Source: Methanomicrobiaceae archaeon (GTDB lineage Archaea; Halobacteriota; Methanomicrobia; Methanomicrobiales; Methanomicrobiaceae). Taken from it: a stretch of 64,000 bases of DNA. The stretch spans positions 1 to 64,000 of the forward strand of contig JARVGI010000005.1 of NCBI GenBank assembly GCA_029762625.1, read 5' to 3'. The notes under the pieces were generated by a model, which was not told the origin of the DNA, did no database searches, and saw nothing but the letters and a program-made list of their open reading frames with translations. A program made the position numbers and the translations under genes. Shown one piece after another: positions 35,810-44,629 of this stretch (its first letter is position 1; the number at the start of each line of letters is the position of its first letter).

Positions 35810-36123
35810 ACCACAGGTAGAATCAGGGAACCAGCCCTCGAAAGTACCACTGCCCCGGACGCGAGCGTTGCGATGATTCTGCTGCGCTGGCGGGGAGAAC
35901 CGTGCCGACTGCGGCGTGATACAGGAACCTTCGAGGAACAGCCGGCGGGAGGATACCCGGGGCTCACGCGTACTCCCCGGGAAATCCCGTCCCGCGTCCG
36001 TGATCCCGTGCATTGATGACAGCGAACCGGCAGGCTGCATCTGCGCCGATCGCCCATCCGGCCTCTGCCCCTGCAGGGCCACGCCGGCGACCACCCGCAT
36101 ATGCCATGAGAATACCGCAGACA
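35810..36123. other. Intergenic region, 314 bp, before phosphoribulokinase
   Basis: No gene or clear TATA box is visible; the stretch is GC-rich throughout. An in-frame ATG at 36013 could extend the next gene by 37 residues, but that extension is Ala/Pro/Arg-rich and looks untranslated. Confidence 0.45.
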
Positions 36124-37104
36124 ATGACGGAGCAATTGAATTTCAAGGATGCCATAGCAACCTCGCCCGTGATCTTCGCCATAGGGGTCGCCGGCGACAG
36201 CGGCTCGGGTAAGACCACGTTTACACGGGTGATCCGTGAAATATTCGGTGAAGGGTTGACCTCGACCATATCTCTCGATGACTACCATATCTATGACCGC
36301 ACCCAGCGCCGGGAACGAAACATCACCCCGCTTTCGCCGCAGGCCAATGATTTCGACCTGCTCGTCAAACACCTCGCCGATCTCAAACAGGGAAAGACCA
36401 TCGAGAAACCGGTCTACAGCCACACCACCGGCACCATCGAGCCGCCGGTCCCTTTTACCCCCACGAAGATCCTCATTCTCGAGGGGCTCCATACATTCGC
36501 CACACCTGCGCTCCGCAGGCTTCTCGACTTCACCATTTTCGTGGATCCCTCGGATGAGGTGAAAGCGTCCTGGAAACTGGCGCGCGACATGCGACGGCGG
36601 GGCTATGCGAAAGAAGAGGTTCTCAGAGAGATGGAGGTCCGGGAGCCGGATTACCGGGCGTATGTCGCGCCCCAGCGCGGGGTGGCCGATGCAATCATCT
36701 CCGTCGCGTTTTCCCGGTATGGCCGGGAGAAGGGGGAAGAAGACAATATCTACGCGGTGACCCTGCTGCAGGAAAAACAGGACCGGACGATCGAGACTAT
36801 CAGTCTCACCTTTGATCTCTTCTCCATGTGCTCACTCTCGGACCGGGATTTTCTCCTCGAATTCCGCGAGCAGCACCTTGACGGGCGGAGGATGGGGGCA
36901 ATCACCTTCGACGGGGAACTGCAGTACGGGGTGATACACAGGCTGGAGCGCACCGTTGAAGAACAGACCGGCGTGCACCCCATCTCCATGTTCGCCGGGC
37001 GATCGTACGTCAATGCATCCGATGTCATCCAGCTCATTCTCTCGTGGCGGATCATCAACAAACGTATCTATATCGCGGTGCGAGGTGACGCGGAAGGTGA
37101 ATGA
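36124..37104 (+). CDS. prk: Archaeal phosphoribulokinase
   Basis: A P-loop kinase of 326 residues, the length of the archaeal PRK characterised in Methanospirillum hungatei. It shows 'GVAGDSGSGKTTF' (Walker A, residues 21-33), 'TISLDDYHIYDR', 'KPVYSHTTGTIEPP' and 'ILEGLHTFATPALR'. PRK makes ribulose 1,5-bisphosphate and, with type III RuBisCO, completes the reductive hexulose-phosphate pathway. Such proteins are often labelled uridine kinase; the long C-terminal third (about 220-326) favours PRK. It overlaps the next gene, an ADP-dependent sugar kinase, by 8 bp. Confidence 0.8.
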   Translation: MTEQLNFKDAIATSPVIFAIGVAGDSGSGKTTFTRVIREIFGEGLTSTISLDDYHIYDRTQRRERNITPLSPQANDFDLLVKHLADLKQGKTIEKPVYSHTTGTIEPPVPFTPTKILILEGLHTFATPALRRLLDFTIFVDPSDEVKASWKLARDMRRRGYAKEEVLREMEVREPDYRAYVAPQRGVADAIISVAFSRYGREKGEEDNIYAVTLLQEKQDRTIETISLTFDLFSMCSLSDRDFLLEFREQHLDGRRMGAITFDGELQYGVIHRLERTVEEQTGVHPISMFAGRSYVNASDVIQLILSWRIINKRIYIAVRGDAEGE

Positions 37105-38365
37105 ACGGGAGAAACCCATACACGCCGGGGAAGAGCAGACCTGGCGCATCCTCTACGAGAATACCAGGGCGCGTCTTCCGGACTATGTATTCGTCGGATT
37201 CAACGCCAACATCGACCGGATCATCAGGGTCGCCGACCTCCCTCCCGGCGCCTTCTCCTTTCCGGGCGGCACCCTGCTGCACCGGAAGCTGGAGACGTCA
37301 ATGGAGCGCAGGGCCGCACAGGAATGGTTCGTGGACGACATTGCATTCTATCGCAGGGCGGTCGAGGCATTCGACGCCCACGGGCACACAGAGATCGGCG
37401 GACAGGCGGGGATCGCCTCGGTCCATCTCGCCGGCATGGGCGTGCCCCATGTCCGCTGCTTCGTCCCGGGGATCTGCCGGGAATGCGCCTCAATGCTGCA
37501 GAACAGGGGAGTCGTGCCCCTCGACGGGACACCCCCTCATCCCTGTGACGAACGGCATACCCACCTGGTATTCGAATACGGGGGGGACGAGGAACGCATC
37601 GACGCGGCGACCAGGGCCAACCGCTTCATTGCCTCGCCAAAGATGCATCCGGGAAAGCCATTGTTTGATGCACATGCCCTTGAAAAGCTCCCGTCACTGG
37701 TTATCCCCTGTACACGGGGATTTCTCTCCGGGTACCAGTATCTCACCACGGAGGAGGAGTTTCTTGAAGCGCGGAACCAGTTGCGCGCCATGCACCGTGC
37801 CTTTTCGTCCTTTCGCAGTCACATCGAATGCGTCACCATCGATCACGAGGAGATTCTGGCGATGCTCACACGGTGGGTGCTCCCCGAAGCCCACAGTGTG
37901 GGGTGCAACGAGCAGGAACTCAGGCTTATCCTCACATCGCTCGGCAGGGAACCTGCCCCGCCCCCCGGACGCGGCCACCTCGACCCCCCGGACCTCGTGG
38001 AAGGCGCCCTGACCGCCCACCGCTGCCTCGGGGTGCAGCGCCTCCACCTCCATACCTACGGGCTTTCTGTGCTCGTCCATTCCCTCCCCATCCATGATCC
38101 GGAAGGCGCGCGCGATGCCCTGATGACGGCAGCGCGCGCCGCGTGCGCCCGGGCGGGAGGCGACCGGAGGGTTCTGCTCCCCCGGATTGCCGATATCCTC
38201 CGGAATGCCGCACGGTCGCTTCCCCCTCCGGTACTACCGGGGATCTACGACGACGGGGAACGCATGGTCCTGATTGTTCCTGCATTGCTCTCTGTTCCGG
38301 TCAGGAAAACAGCAGGACTCGGCGATACCATCTCTTCCACCGCATTTGTCTGTGATCCCTTCTGA
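37097..38365 (+). CDS. ADP-dependent phosphofructokinase/glucokinase family kinase
   Basis: A 422-residue ribokinase-fold enzyme using ADP as phosphoryl donor. Family motifs are 'VGFNANIDRII' near the N-terminus, 'GGQAGIASVHLA' (the GGNAG-type substrate loop) and the catalytic 'GLGDTISS' near the C-terminus. It phosphorylates fructose 6-phosphate or glucose; sequence alone does not decide. I start at the GTG at 37097, which overlaps prk by 8 bp; a GTG at 37085 is possible. The coupling with PRK suggests shared control of hexose and pentose phosphate flow. Confidence 0.85.
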   Translation: MNEREKPIHAGEEQTWRILYENTRARLPDYVFVGFNANIDRIIRVADLPPGAFSFPGGTLLHRKLETSMERRAAQEWFVDDIAFYRRAVEAFDAHGHTEIGGQAGIASVHLAGMGVPHVRCFVPGICRECASMLQNRGVVPLDGTPPHPCDERHTHLVFEYGGDEERIDAATRANRFIASPKMHPGKPLFDAHALEKLPSLVIPCTRGFLSGYQYLTTEEEFLEARNQLRAMHRAFSSFRSHIECVTIDHEEILAMLTRWVLPEAHSVGCNEQELRLILTSLGREPAPPPGRGHLDPPDLVEGALTAHRCLGVQRLHLHTYGLSVLVHSLPIHDPEGARDALMTAARAACARAGGDRRVLLPRIADILRNAARSLPPPVLPGIYDDGERMVLIVPALLSVPVRKTAGLGDTISSTAFVCDPF

Positions 38366-38402
38366 TTCTCATCACCCCGCGAGAAGAGTGCCAATCAACA
38401 AA

Positions 38403-38410
38403 CCATAATA
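38403..38410 (+). promoter_or_regulatory. TATA-type element of trkH (leaderless)
   Basis: ccataata is centred 27 bases before the trkH ATG, the spacing expected when transcription starts at the start codon. No Shine-Dalgarno is present. Confidence 0.4.
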
Positions 38411-38433
38411 GCGGCGCAGTGTATTGAGTAATA

Positions 38434-39894
38434 ATGGATAGGATCGAGCAGTTCTCGATCATTGCCGATGATATTGGGAATATCCTCAGGTTTATCAGCA
38501 TTGGCACCTGCCTCCCTCTCATTATCACCATCATCTACGGTGAATGGGAGATGTTCGTTCCCATGGCAACGGTGCCGGTCACGCTCTTCGTGCTGGGAAC
38601 CCTGCTGCTGATGATTCCCTCCAACGGAAAAGAAGCCCGCCTGAGCCAGGCGCTTTTTGCGGTCGCGCTTATCTGGCTGATTTGTGCGCTCGTGGGAGCC
38701 CTCCCCTTCACCCTCGGGTGGGGCATGCCCTATCTCGACAGCGTGTTTGAGGCGATGTCGGGGTGGACGGACACCGGCATGACCCTCAGCCCCTCGATCG
38801 ACACTATGCCCAGAACCCTTCTCATCTGGCGATCACTCATGCAGTGGCTGGGAGGGATCGGGATCGTCGCCTTCACCATCGCCATGGCCACGCGTTCAGG
38901 ACTCACCCCATCAAGGCTCTACCGCTCGGAAGGCAGGACCGAGGCCTTCATGCCCAGCGTGGTCGCCACCGGGTTCCAGATGTGGAAGATCTATGTCATC
39001 CTCACCATCTTCTCCATCCTGCTCATCAAGCTCTCCGGCGTCTCTCTCTGGGACGCACTCAATATCGCACTGGTGGCCATCGCCACGGGAGGCTTCTCCG
39101 TGCATGCCGAGGGGATCCCCTACTACAACAACCCCCTGCTCGAGATGCTCATCGTCCCGGTCATGATCGCAGGAGCGCTGCCGTTTAAGCTCTACTACCT
39201 CTCCTGGCGCAGGAAATGGCCGAGCCTGTTCGTAGACGAGCAGGCGCGTCTGCTATTCGTCCTCATTGTCGCCGGGTTCTGTGTACTCACCTTCGACCTT
39301 ATCACCATCAACCAGCTTGATATCCCAACGGCGGTCCGCCACGGGATCTTCATGACCGTCGCTGCGGTGACGAGCACGGGGTTCCAGGTCGCGTCCCCGC
39401 ATACATGGGCCAATGTCACCGTCCTCTCGTTGATCCTCCTGATGCTGGTCGGGGGATCGTCGGGGAGCACCGCCGGAGGGATCAAGCTCTCCCGTGTTGC
39501 CCTCGGGTACCGGGGACTGAAGTGGTGGTTCCGCCGCGTCTTTGTCTCCGGCAAGGTGCTCGTCCCCTTCAAGTACGAAGGAAAGGTCATCCCCAAAAAC
39601 ATCGCCGAACTCGAAGTCTCCAGGAATATGCTCACAATCATGCTTTTTTTGCTGACAATCTTTATAACCACCGTGGTGGTGATGCACTTCGATCCCAGCC
39701 CCTTAGATTCCAGCAACGTGATCATGGAGGTAGTCTCCGCCATGTGCAACAACGGGATTTCCACGGGCTACGTCAGCCCGGATATGACGCCGGTCTCCAA
39801 GATCGCCTTCATCATGGTGATGTGGATTGGCAGGCTCGAAGTGATGGCGGTCATCGTCTTCTTCATGGGACTGTTGCGTGGTTTTGACAGGTAA
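38434..39894 (+). CDS. trkH: Potassium uptake protein TrkH/KtrB family
   Basis: A polytopic membrane protein of 486 residues with about ten hydrophobic helices. The four pore loops with the filter glycine are visible: 'SGWTDTGMTL' (about residue 110), 'AIATGGFSVHA', 'VTSTGFQVASP' and 'CNNGISTGYVSP'. It forms the K+ translocation subunit that works with a TrkA regulatory subunit, not encoded here. A remnant of a second trkH lies 240 bp downstream. Confidence 0.95.
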   Translation: MDRIEQFSIIADDIGNILRFISIGTCLPLIITIIYGEWEMFVPMATVPVTLFVLGTLLLMIPSNGKEARLSQALFAVALIWLICALVGALPFTLGWGMPYLDSVFEAMSGWTDTGMTLSPSIDTMPRTLLIWRSLMQWLGGIGIVAFTIAMATRSGLTPSRLYRSEGRTEAFMPSVVATGFQMWKIYVILTIFSILLIKLSGVSLWDALNIALVAIATGGFSVHAEGIPYYNNPLLEMLIVPVMIAGALPFKLYYLSWRRKWPSLFVDEQARLLFVLIVAGFCVLTFDLITINQLDIPTAVRHGIFMTVAAVTSTGFQVASPHTWANVTVLSLILLMLVGGSSGSTAGGIKLSRVALGYRGLKWWFRRVFVSGKVLVPFKYEGKVIPKNIAELEVSRNMLTIMLFLLTIFITTVVVMHFDPSPLDSSNVIMEVVSAMCNNGISTGYVSPDMTPVSKIAFIMVMWIGRLEVMAVIVFFMGLLRGFDR

Positions 39895-40131
39895 CCCCAC
39901 AATTCCACTTTTCGAGAATGGAGTCAATTTTTGGCAGTTATACCAGAATCAGGACAAATGCTTCGGCGATACGAACCACAACATACATCCTGAGGATATC
40001 AGTCCTCGATACGAAGGATCGTTCAGCTCCTGATCGTTGCCCATGGTGCCAGCCCCATCTCATCACCCTGAGCATTGCCCCCGATCTGCCCCTTGCGGCC
40101 TCGCCCGTGTCCACAGAATCTCGTCCTGCAT

Positions 40132-40330
40132 ATGCAGCAGCAGGTGTGCGATACAGGCACGATCCTCTTTGAAATCGTGACGGCGATGAGCAACGCGGGG
40201 GTCACCACCGGATACCCCTCCCGGGGTATGGCAGACCCGGTGAACCTTCGCTTCCATCATCACCAGGTGGGGTGGCAGGCTCGAGGTCATCCCGGTGACG
40301 GCACTGATTTCCGGAATGGTACGGAGATGA
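40132..40330 (+). pseudogene. C-terminal remnant of a second trkH
   Basis: One frame gives 'TILFEIVTAMSNAGVTTGYP', matching the fourth pore loop of TrkH; after a shift near 40250 another frame gives 'FIITRWGGRLEVIPVTALIS' to a TGA at 40328-40330, matching the TrkH C-terminus. The remainder of the gene is missing. The residues differ from the intact trkH upstream, so it is a remnant of a diverged paralogue, not a recent partial duplication. Confidence 0.8.
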
Positions 40331-40387
40331 TTACCACTTTCGTGCATTTTTTTGGGAACCCGCCGAACACCACAAAAATTGCGTTGA

Positions 40388-40409
40388 CATCAATGAGATA
40401 ATATTGATG
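40388..40409. promoter_or_regulatory. Inverted repeat overlapping the TATA box of the nitrogenase-like operon
   Basis: catcaat (40388-40394) and attgatg (40403-40409) are exact complements around gagataat; the TATA-like ataatatt lies across the spacer and right arm, about 30 bases before the ATG at 40430. The position suits a repressor operator. It does not match the NrpR operator pattern I know. Confidence 0.5.
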
Positions 40410-40429
40410 CACACCGTACCTGTAATGCA

Positions 40430-41248
40430 ATGAAGCAGATTGCCCTCTACGGGAAGGGTGGAATAGGCAAGTCAACCACATCGGCAAACCTCTCCGCCGC
40501 GCTCGCGGATACGGGCCTTGATATCATGCAGATCGGCTGCGATCCCAAACATGACAGCACGCGGATGCTCATGCACGGGACGTGGATTCCGACCGTGCTC
40601 GACCTGGTCAGGGAGAAAGGGGATGAACGCATATCTGCAGATCAGGTGGTGTTCAAGGGCTACCGCGGCATTCGCTGTGTTGAGGCGGGCGGCCCTGAAC
40701 CGGGAGTCGGGTGCGCCGGGCGGGGGATCATCGCCACCTTCCAGCTGCTCGAGCGGCTCGATGCCCTCCACGGCGACGTGATCGTCTATGACGTACTCGG
40801 CGACGTGGTCTGCGGCGGATTTGCCATGCCCATGCGGGAGGGCTACGCGCAGGAGATCTACCTGGTCACGTCGGGAGAACTCATGTCGCTCTATGCAGCC
40901 AACAACATCTGCAAGGCAATCGCGCGCCTCTCCCGGAGAGTGCGGAGCAAGTGCGCCCTCGGCGGCGTGATCTGCAATTCGGCAAACATTGCCGAGGAAA
41001 ATGTGCTCGTGGAAGAGTTCGCCCGCAGGATCAACTCCCGCCTGATCGCTTACGTACCCCGGGACAGGATCGTGCAGGTGGCAGAGATCAACCGGCAGAC
41101 GGTCATCGAGTACGCGCCGGACTCCGCACAGGCAGGCGTGTATCGCGCCCTTGCCGCGGGCGTTCTCGAGATCACCAACACCGACCTGACCATCCCCACA
41201 CCGCTTGAGATGGATGAACTTGAATCCCTCGCACTTGAATTTGTCTAG
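40430..41248 (+). CDS. NifH-like ATPase (nitrogenase-like reductase component)
   Basis: A 272-residue NifH-family iron protein. It has the Walker A 'GKGGIGKST' (residues 8-16), 'GCDPKHDST', switch '[11 protein letters not shown]', and the two cluster-binding cysteines Cys95 ('GVGCAGRG') and Cys128 ('VVCGGF') that bridge a [4Fe-4S] cluster between two subunits. It delivers low-potential electrons with ATP hydrolysis to a component-1 partner. It resembles CfbC of F430 synthesis, but here it is followed by two NifD/NifK-type genes, overlapping the first by 35 bp. No nif assembly genes are in the window. Confidence 0.92.
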   Translation: MKQIALYGKGGIGKSTTSANLSAALADTGLDIMQIGCDPKHDSTRMLMHGTWIPTVLDLVREKGDERISADQVVFKGYRGIRCVEAGGPEPGVGCAGRGIIATFQLLERLDALHGDVIVYDVLGDVVCGGFAMPMREGYAQEIYLVTSGELMSLYAANNICKAIARLSRRVRSKCALGGVICNSANIAEENVLVEEFARRINSRLIAYVPRDRIVQVAEINRQTVIEYAPDSAQAGVYRALAAGVLEITNTDLTIPTPLEMDELESLALEFV

Positions 41249-42257
41249 ATACGAAGGCTGCACCATCACCGGCGCACTTGCCGTCAGCGCGTTTATCCCC
41301 GATGCGCTGACGGTGGTGCACGGTCCTGCCGGGTGCGCCCACCACAACCTCTCGCTCCTGCACGCAACACTCCTCCAGCAAGACCGGCTTTTCCTCCCCC
41401 CGGTCTTCTCCACCGGGCTTCGCGAACCCGACATCATTTTCGGGGGGGAGGACGCACTGCAGCGGACCATCGAGCGGGCGCTGGAGCGCAAACCCCGGGC
41501 GGTATGCGTGATCAGTACCTGCATCGCCGAGACCATCGGCGATGATACAGATGCGGTCTGTGGCCGCGACTGGGGGGTTCCGGTGATCCACCTCCACAGT
41601 TCGGGATTTCTGGGCGGGTCTTTCAACGAGGGGTTTGTCAACGCCCTGAAACGGATTGCCGGCCTGGTGCCCCCGGCAGAGACACGGGACGGGGGCATCA
41701 ATATCGTCGGCGAGAAGAACCTGGAGTTCGAGGTGGAAGAAAACTTCGAAGAGGTTGCGAGACTGCTGGGAGTGCTGGATCTGGACGTCAATGTGCGGTT
41801 CGTGCGCAACGAAACGGTGGATGATATCTCCCGTTTTTCCGCAGGATGCCTCAATATCCTGCGCGAGCCCGCGCTCGATCCGATCGGAAGGCATTTTCAG
41901 GAGGCATTCGCCCAGCCCTATCTCTCCGGCTTTCCCGTCGGGCTGCAGGGAACGCGGGAGTTTCTCCGGGCGGTCGGGGAGGCCTGCGGTAGTGCGGCGG
42001 ACGAGGCAATCGCCGCAGAGGAAAGCCTGCAGGATGAACTCTCGGCTGAGTTTGCGGATCTCGATGGTGAGGCGATCAGCCTCTCCCCGTTCGGGTTCCA
42101 GTGCCCTGAGTTCTCCCTTCTCTCGGAGGTGGCCGAAGCAATCGGCCTGCGCATCGATCCGGAAGGAACGGAAATCCCGGTCCCCTTCGGGGCGCCGGTG
42201 GGAACGGCGGGGATACGGCGGATGCTGCACCAGTGGAGGCGGTTTCTCCATGCATGA
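41214..42257 (+). CDS. Nitrogenase component 1-like protein, D-type subunit
   Basis: A 347-residue member of the NifD/NifE/BchN/CfbD superfamily ('oxidoreductase/nitrogenase component 1'). Three cysteines sit where nitrogenase P-cluster ligands lie: Cys16 in 'YEGCTITGA', Cys41 in 'HGPAGCAHH' and Cys103 in '[12 protein letters not shown]'. No obvious counterpart of the cofactor-binding His of NifD is seen near the end. The CfbD-typical start (YPRPSPI-like) is absent. The ATG at 41214 lies in the 3' end of the H gene; a TTG at 41205 is possible. It overlaps the K-type gene by 8 bp, so it is likely part of a D-K heteromer. Confidence 0.85.
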   Translation: MNLNPSHLNLSRYEGCTITGALAVSAFIPDALTVVHGPAGCAHHNLSLLHATLLQQDRLFLPPVFSTGLREPDIIFGGEDALQRTIERALERKPRAVCVISTCIAETIGDDTDAVCGRDWGVPVIHLHSSGFLGGSFNEGFVNALKRIAGLVPPAETRDGGINIVGEKNLEFEVEENFEEVARLLGVLDLDVNVRFVRNETVDDISRFSAGCLNILREPALDPIGRHFQEAFAQPYLSGFPVGLQGTREFLRAVGEACGSAADEAIAAEESLQDELSAEFADLDGEAISLSPFGFQCPEFSLLSEVAEAIGLRIDPEGTEIPVPFGAPVGTAGIRRMLHQWRRFLHA

Positions 42258-43383
42258 TGCGGGCTGCATCAACCCTCTCTGGCCCTGCGCCATGACCGGA
42301 GCGGTGGCATGCCTTGCAGGATTCTCCGACCTTGGCGTGATCGTGCACGGCTCGTCCGGCTGCTACTACTACACCGAGACGCTCGTCCCCGTTCCCGTCC
42401 ACTCCACCTTCCTGGTCGAAGAGGAGGTGATCTTCGGCGCGGAGCGGCGGCTCCGGGAGGTGGTGGGGGATCTCGCGGCGATGTATTCGAGGGTTGCCGT
42501 CGTCAACACCTGCGTCCCCTCGGTGATAGGCGAGGACATACGCCAGTTTCTCGAGGAGTACGACGTGATGATCGTCGACGCCCCTGGCTTTTCCGGGCAC
42601 CTTGAGGACGGCTGGAAGAACGCCATCGACACCCTCGCGCCGGGCGTCGACGAGCAGCGGCAGGGCGTCAATATCGACGGGCTATTCTCCGCCGATCCCT
42701 TCTACCATGGCAACAGGATGGAGGCGGAGCGCCTCCTCGCCATGGCGGGTATTCCGCCCGCGACGCGGTTTTGTGCGGATACGCTCGGAGCAGCATATCG
42801 CGCAACGCCGGTCTCGGTTGCGGCAAACCCGGATTTCCGCTCGGGGGTGGGAACGGAGGCAGGGTCGCTCGTGGGTATCAAGCCCCTCAAATCCTGCTTT
42901 TCAAGGATCGCTGCGCTCTGCAGTGACGCGGATGTCGGTCCCGTCATGGAAGCGGTCGACGAAGCCGAGGAGCGGATCGTCCATACCTGCGACCGCCACC
43001 TCCGCCGCTTCGACCCGCCCGCGGCCGCTATTTTTTCGGGGTTCGGCCAGGCTGACGCGGTGGCGACCATGCTGCGCGACTACCTCGATGCCGAGATCGC
43101 AGTGATCGGATCGCGGAACCGGACCGGACCGTCGGCGTTCAAGGTGGAAGAGACCCGGGATCTCGACCATATCGCCGCCCTGATCGCGCGCCACGCCCCT
43201 GACCTGGTCATCGGATCGGCCTATGAGGAAACTGTTGCGGGGGGTGCGGCGTTCGTCCCGCTCACGCTGCCCATGCGGGGGCGGGTCATCCTCGCCCACC
43301 GCCCCCTCGCGGGAACGGAGGGCGCCCTCGGGATCATGGAATCGGTGCTCAATGCCTGCATGGACACAAAACAGAAGAAATAG
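42250..43383 (+). CDS. Nitrogenase component 1-like protein, K-type subunit
   Basis: A 377-residue protein of the same superfamily. It opens 'CINPLWPCAMTGAVACLAGF', the pattern of NifK/NifN/NifE N-termini, followed by 'HGSSGCYYYTE' and 'NTCVPSVIGED'. Cys13, Cys38 and Cys88 therefore occupy P-cluster-ligand positions, with an extra Cys6. A second domain (about 260-370) carries 'FSGFGQADAVATMLRDYLD' and 'GSAYE'. It completes an H-D-K trio with overlapping genes. The substrate is unknown; nothing here shows nitrogen fixation. Confidence 0.85.
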   Translation: MHDAGCINPLWPCAMTGAVACLAGFSDLGVIVHGSSGCYYYTETLVPVPVHSTFLVEEEVIFGAERRLREVVGDLAAMYSRVAVVNTCVPSVIGEDIRQFLEEYDVMIVDAPGFSGHLEDGWKNAIDTLAPGVDEQRQGVNIDGLFSADPFYHGNRMEAERLLAMAGIPPATRFCADTLGAAYRATPVSVAANPDFRSGVGTEAGSLVGIKPLKSCFSRIAALCSDADVGPVMEAVDEAEERIVHTCDRHLRRFDPPAAAIFSGFGQADAVATMLRDYLDAEIAVIGSRNRTGPSAFKVEETRDLDHIAALIARHAPDLVIGSAYEETVAGGAAFVPLTLPMRGRVILAHRPLAGTEGALGIMESVLNACMDTKQKK

Positions 43384-43400
43384 ATGACATCTGGGAGCGT

Positions 43401-44437
43401 TCAATCAAATTCGTAATACTTTCTCAGCCAGTCGCGGATCTTTCGATCCGATCCACCCCCGGTCGAGCCGGTGGACGATATCGTTGATGACCCCGGCCTG
43501 TTCAAGAATGTTCTCCGCCATTCCCTCATCTTCCAGATGCAGCAGGGTGAGACCCACGATCACCTGAAGGGGGGTTCCGAAGATGGTCGTCGAGGATGGC
43601 AAACTGCTCCATGTTCTTCTCGATCTGTTTGAACGCCTCACATTTGAGTCGTTCCGTCTCCTTGCGCTCGCTGATATTCCGGGCAACCATGCGGGCCTCT
43701 GCGCCCCCCATATGCTCGAAGAGATGTGCATTGACCTCCATTGGAATGAGCGCCCCGTCACACCTGTTATCGACGGTCTCGTAGATGCCATGCTCGTGCT
43801 CGAGCAGTACCGCAGGAGTGATGCTATCTACTGGCAGGAAGGCCATGGTAAAGATACGGGTGACTTCCGCGTCAGCAAAAAAAACGCCCCATGACAACTG
43901 ATCCAGCCACTTCGTCGGAACCGGGGGCCAGCACAGGGCGGGATGCCACCAGCATGGGCCCTTCGGGGAACATCACAATCCCCGTGAGCGTCGAATCCGG
44001 ATCTTCATGGATGCTGAGCGGGAGCCCGGGGCCGATTGCCCCTTCAGGCTTTCGGGCACCGCAATGGACGCACCCTCCCCGACGTCAGATCCCCCGCTGT
44101 CGAGAATCCGGCCGGCGCCACTCACGATGAGGACGACATTGATGCCCGGTCGCTCGAGGATCCGATCATTGATGCTGGAAAACCCTCCCGTAGTGGAATA
44201 CCCCCCTGCATATGCACGCGTCTCGTCCCGGGAAGCCCACGCATAAACCACTGCATCGAGCATGGTGATATCGTCTGCCAGGGCGCACACGATGCGATCG
44301 CAGTTCTGCACAGCGATCTCCTCTTCTCTCCGGGCGAAGCCGCCAAGCAGAATACTTGTCGACGCAGCATGCAGAATAATCAGGAGACCAAGCAGTGTCG
44401 CCAGTATGATCACGCCGGTTATCTGGTAGATCTTCAC
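43401..44437 (-). pseudogene. Broken CHASE4/PAS membrane sensor gene
   Basis: In order on the minus strand: an N-terminal membrane helix ('MKIYQITGVIILATLLGLLI'), a CHASE4-like extracytoplasmic region ('VYAWASRDETRAYAGG', 'ESLKGQSAPG'), after a shift 'VMFPEGPMLVASRPVL' and 'DAEVTRIFTMAF', then a PAS end ('IPMEVNAHLFE', 'VARNISERKETERLK'), and after more shifts 'LQVIVGLTLLHLEDEGM' and 'GSDRKIRDWLRKYYEFD'. The last part matches the dimerisation-type C-terminus of Methanomicrobiales PAS sensors. At least three frame changes and a missing PAS N-terminus make it non-functional. It ends 18 bp from the nitrogenase-like operon, tail to tail. Confidence 0.82.
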
Positions 44438-44629
44438 GTATCCAGCCTCCGGCCGAGAAGAACGGCAGGTTCAGTGACACCCCATATCCCGGGCAGAGGA
44501 TGGATACCCAACAAGACATGTGGGTACTCTCTTATTGCAGATATCGTGCTCTGCCGTCCAGGACGACATCCACAGTATGAATACCCCGGACATTCTCCGA
44601 AACCCGGTAAGAAACACGATAAATAAGAA

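Noticed and set aside
36124-37104. Uridine kinase
   Set aside because: The length, the extended C-terminal part and the sequence order fit the archaeal phosphoribulokinase better, although the P-loop region is shared.
40430-41248. Calling the NifH-like gene cfbC of F430 synthesis
   Set aside because: The ATPase alone is compatible, but the partners are two different component-1 proteins without the CfbD start. The gene is left without a symbol.
40430-43383. A nitrogen-fixation operon
   Set aside because: No nifE, nifN, nifB or PII-like genes are linked, the subunits are short, and the FeMo-cofactor His ligand is not evident.
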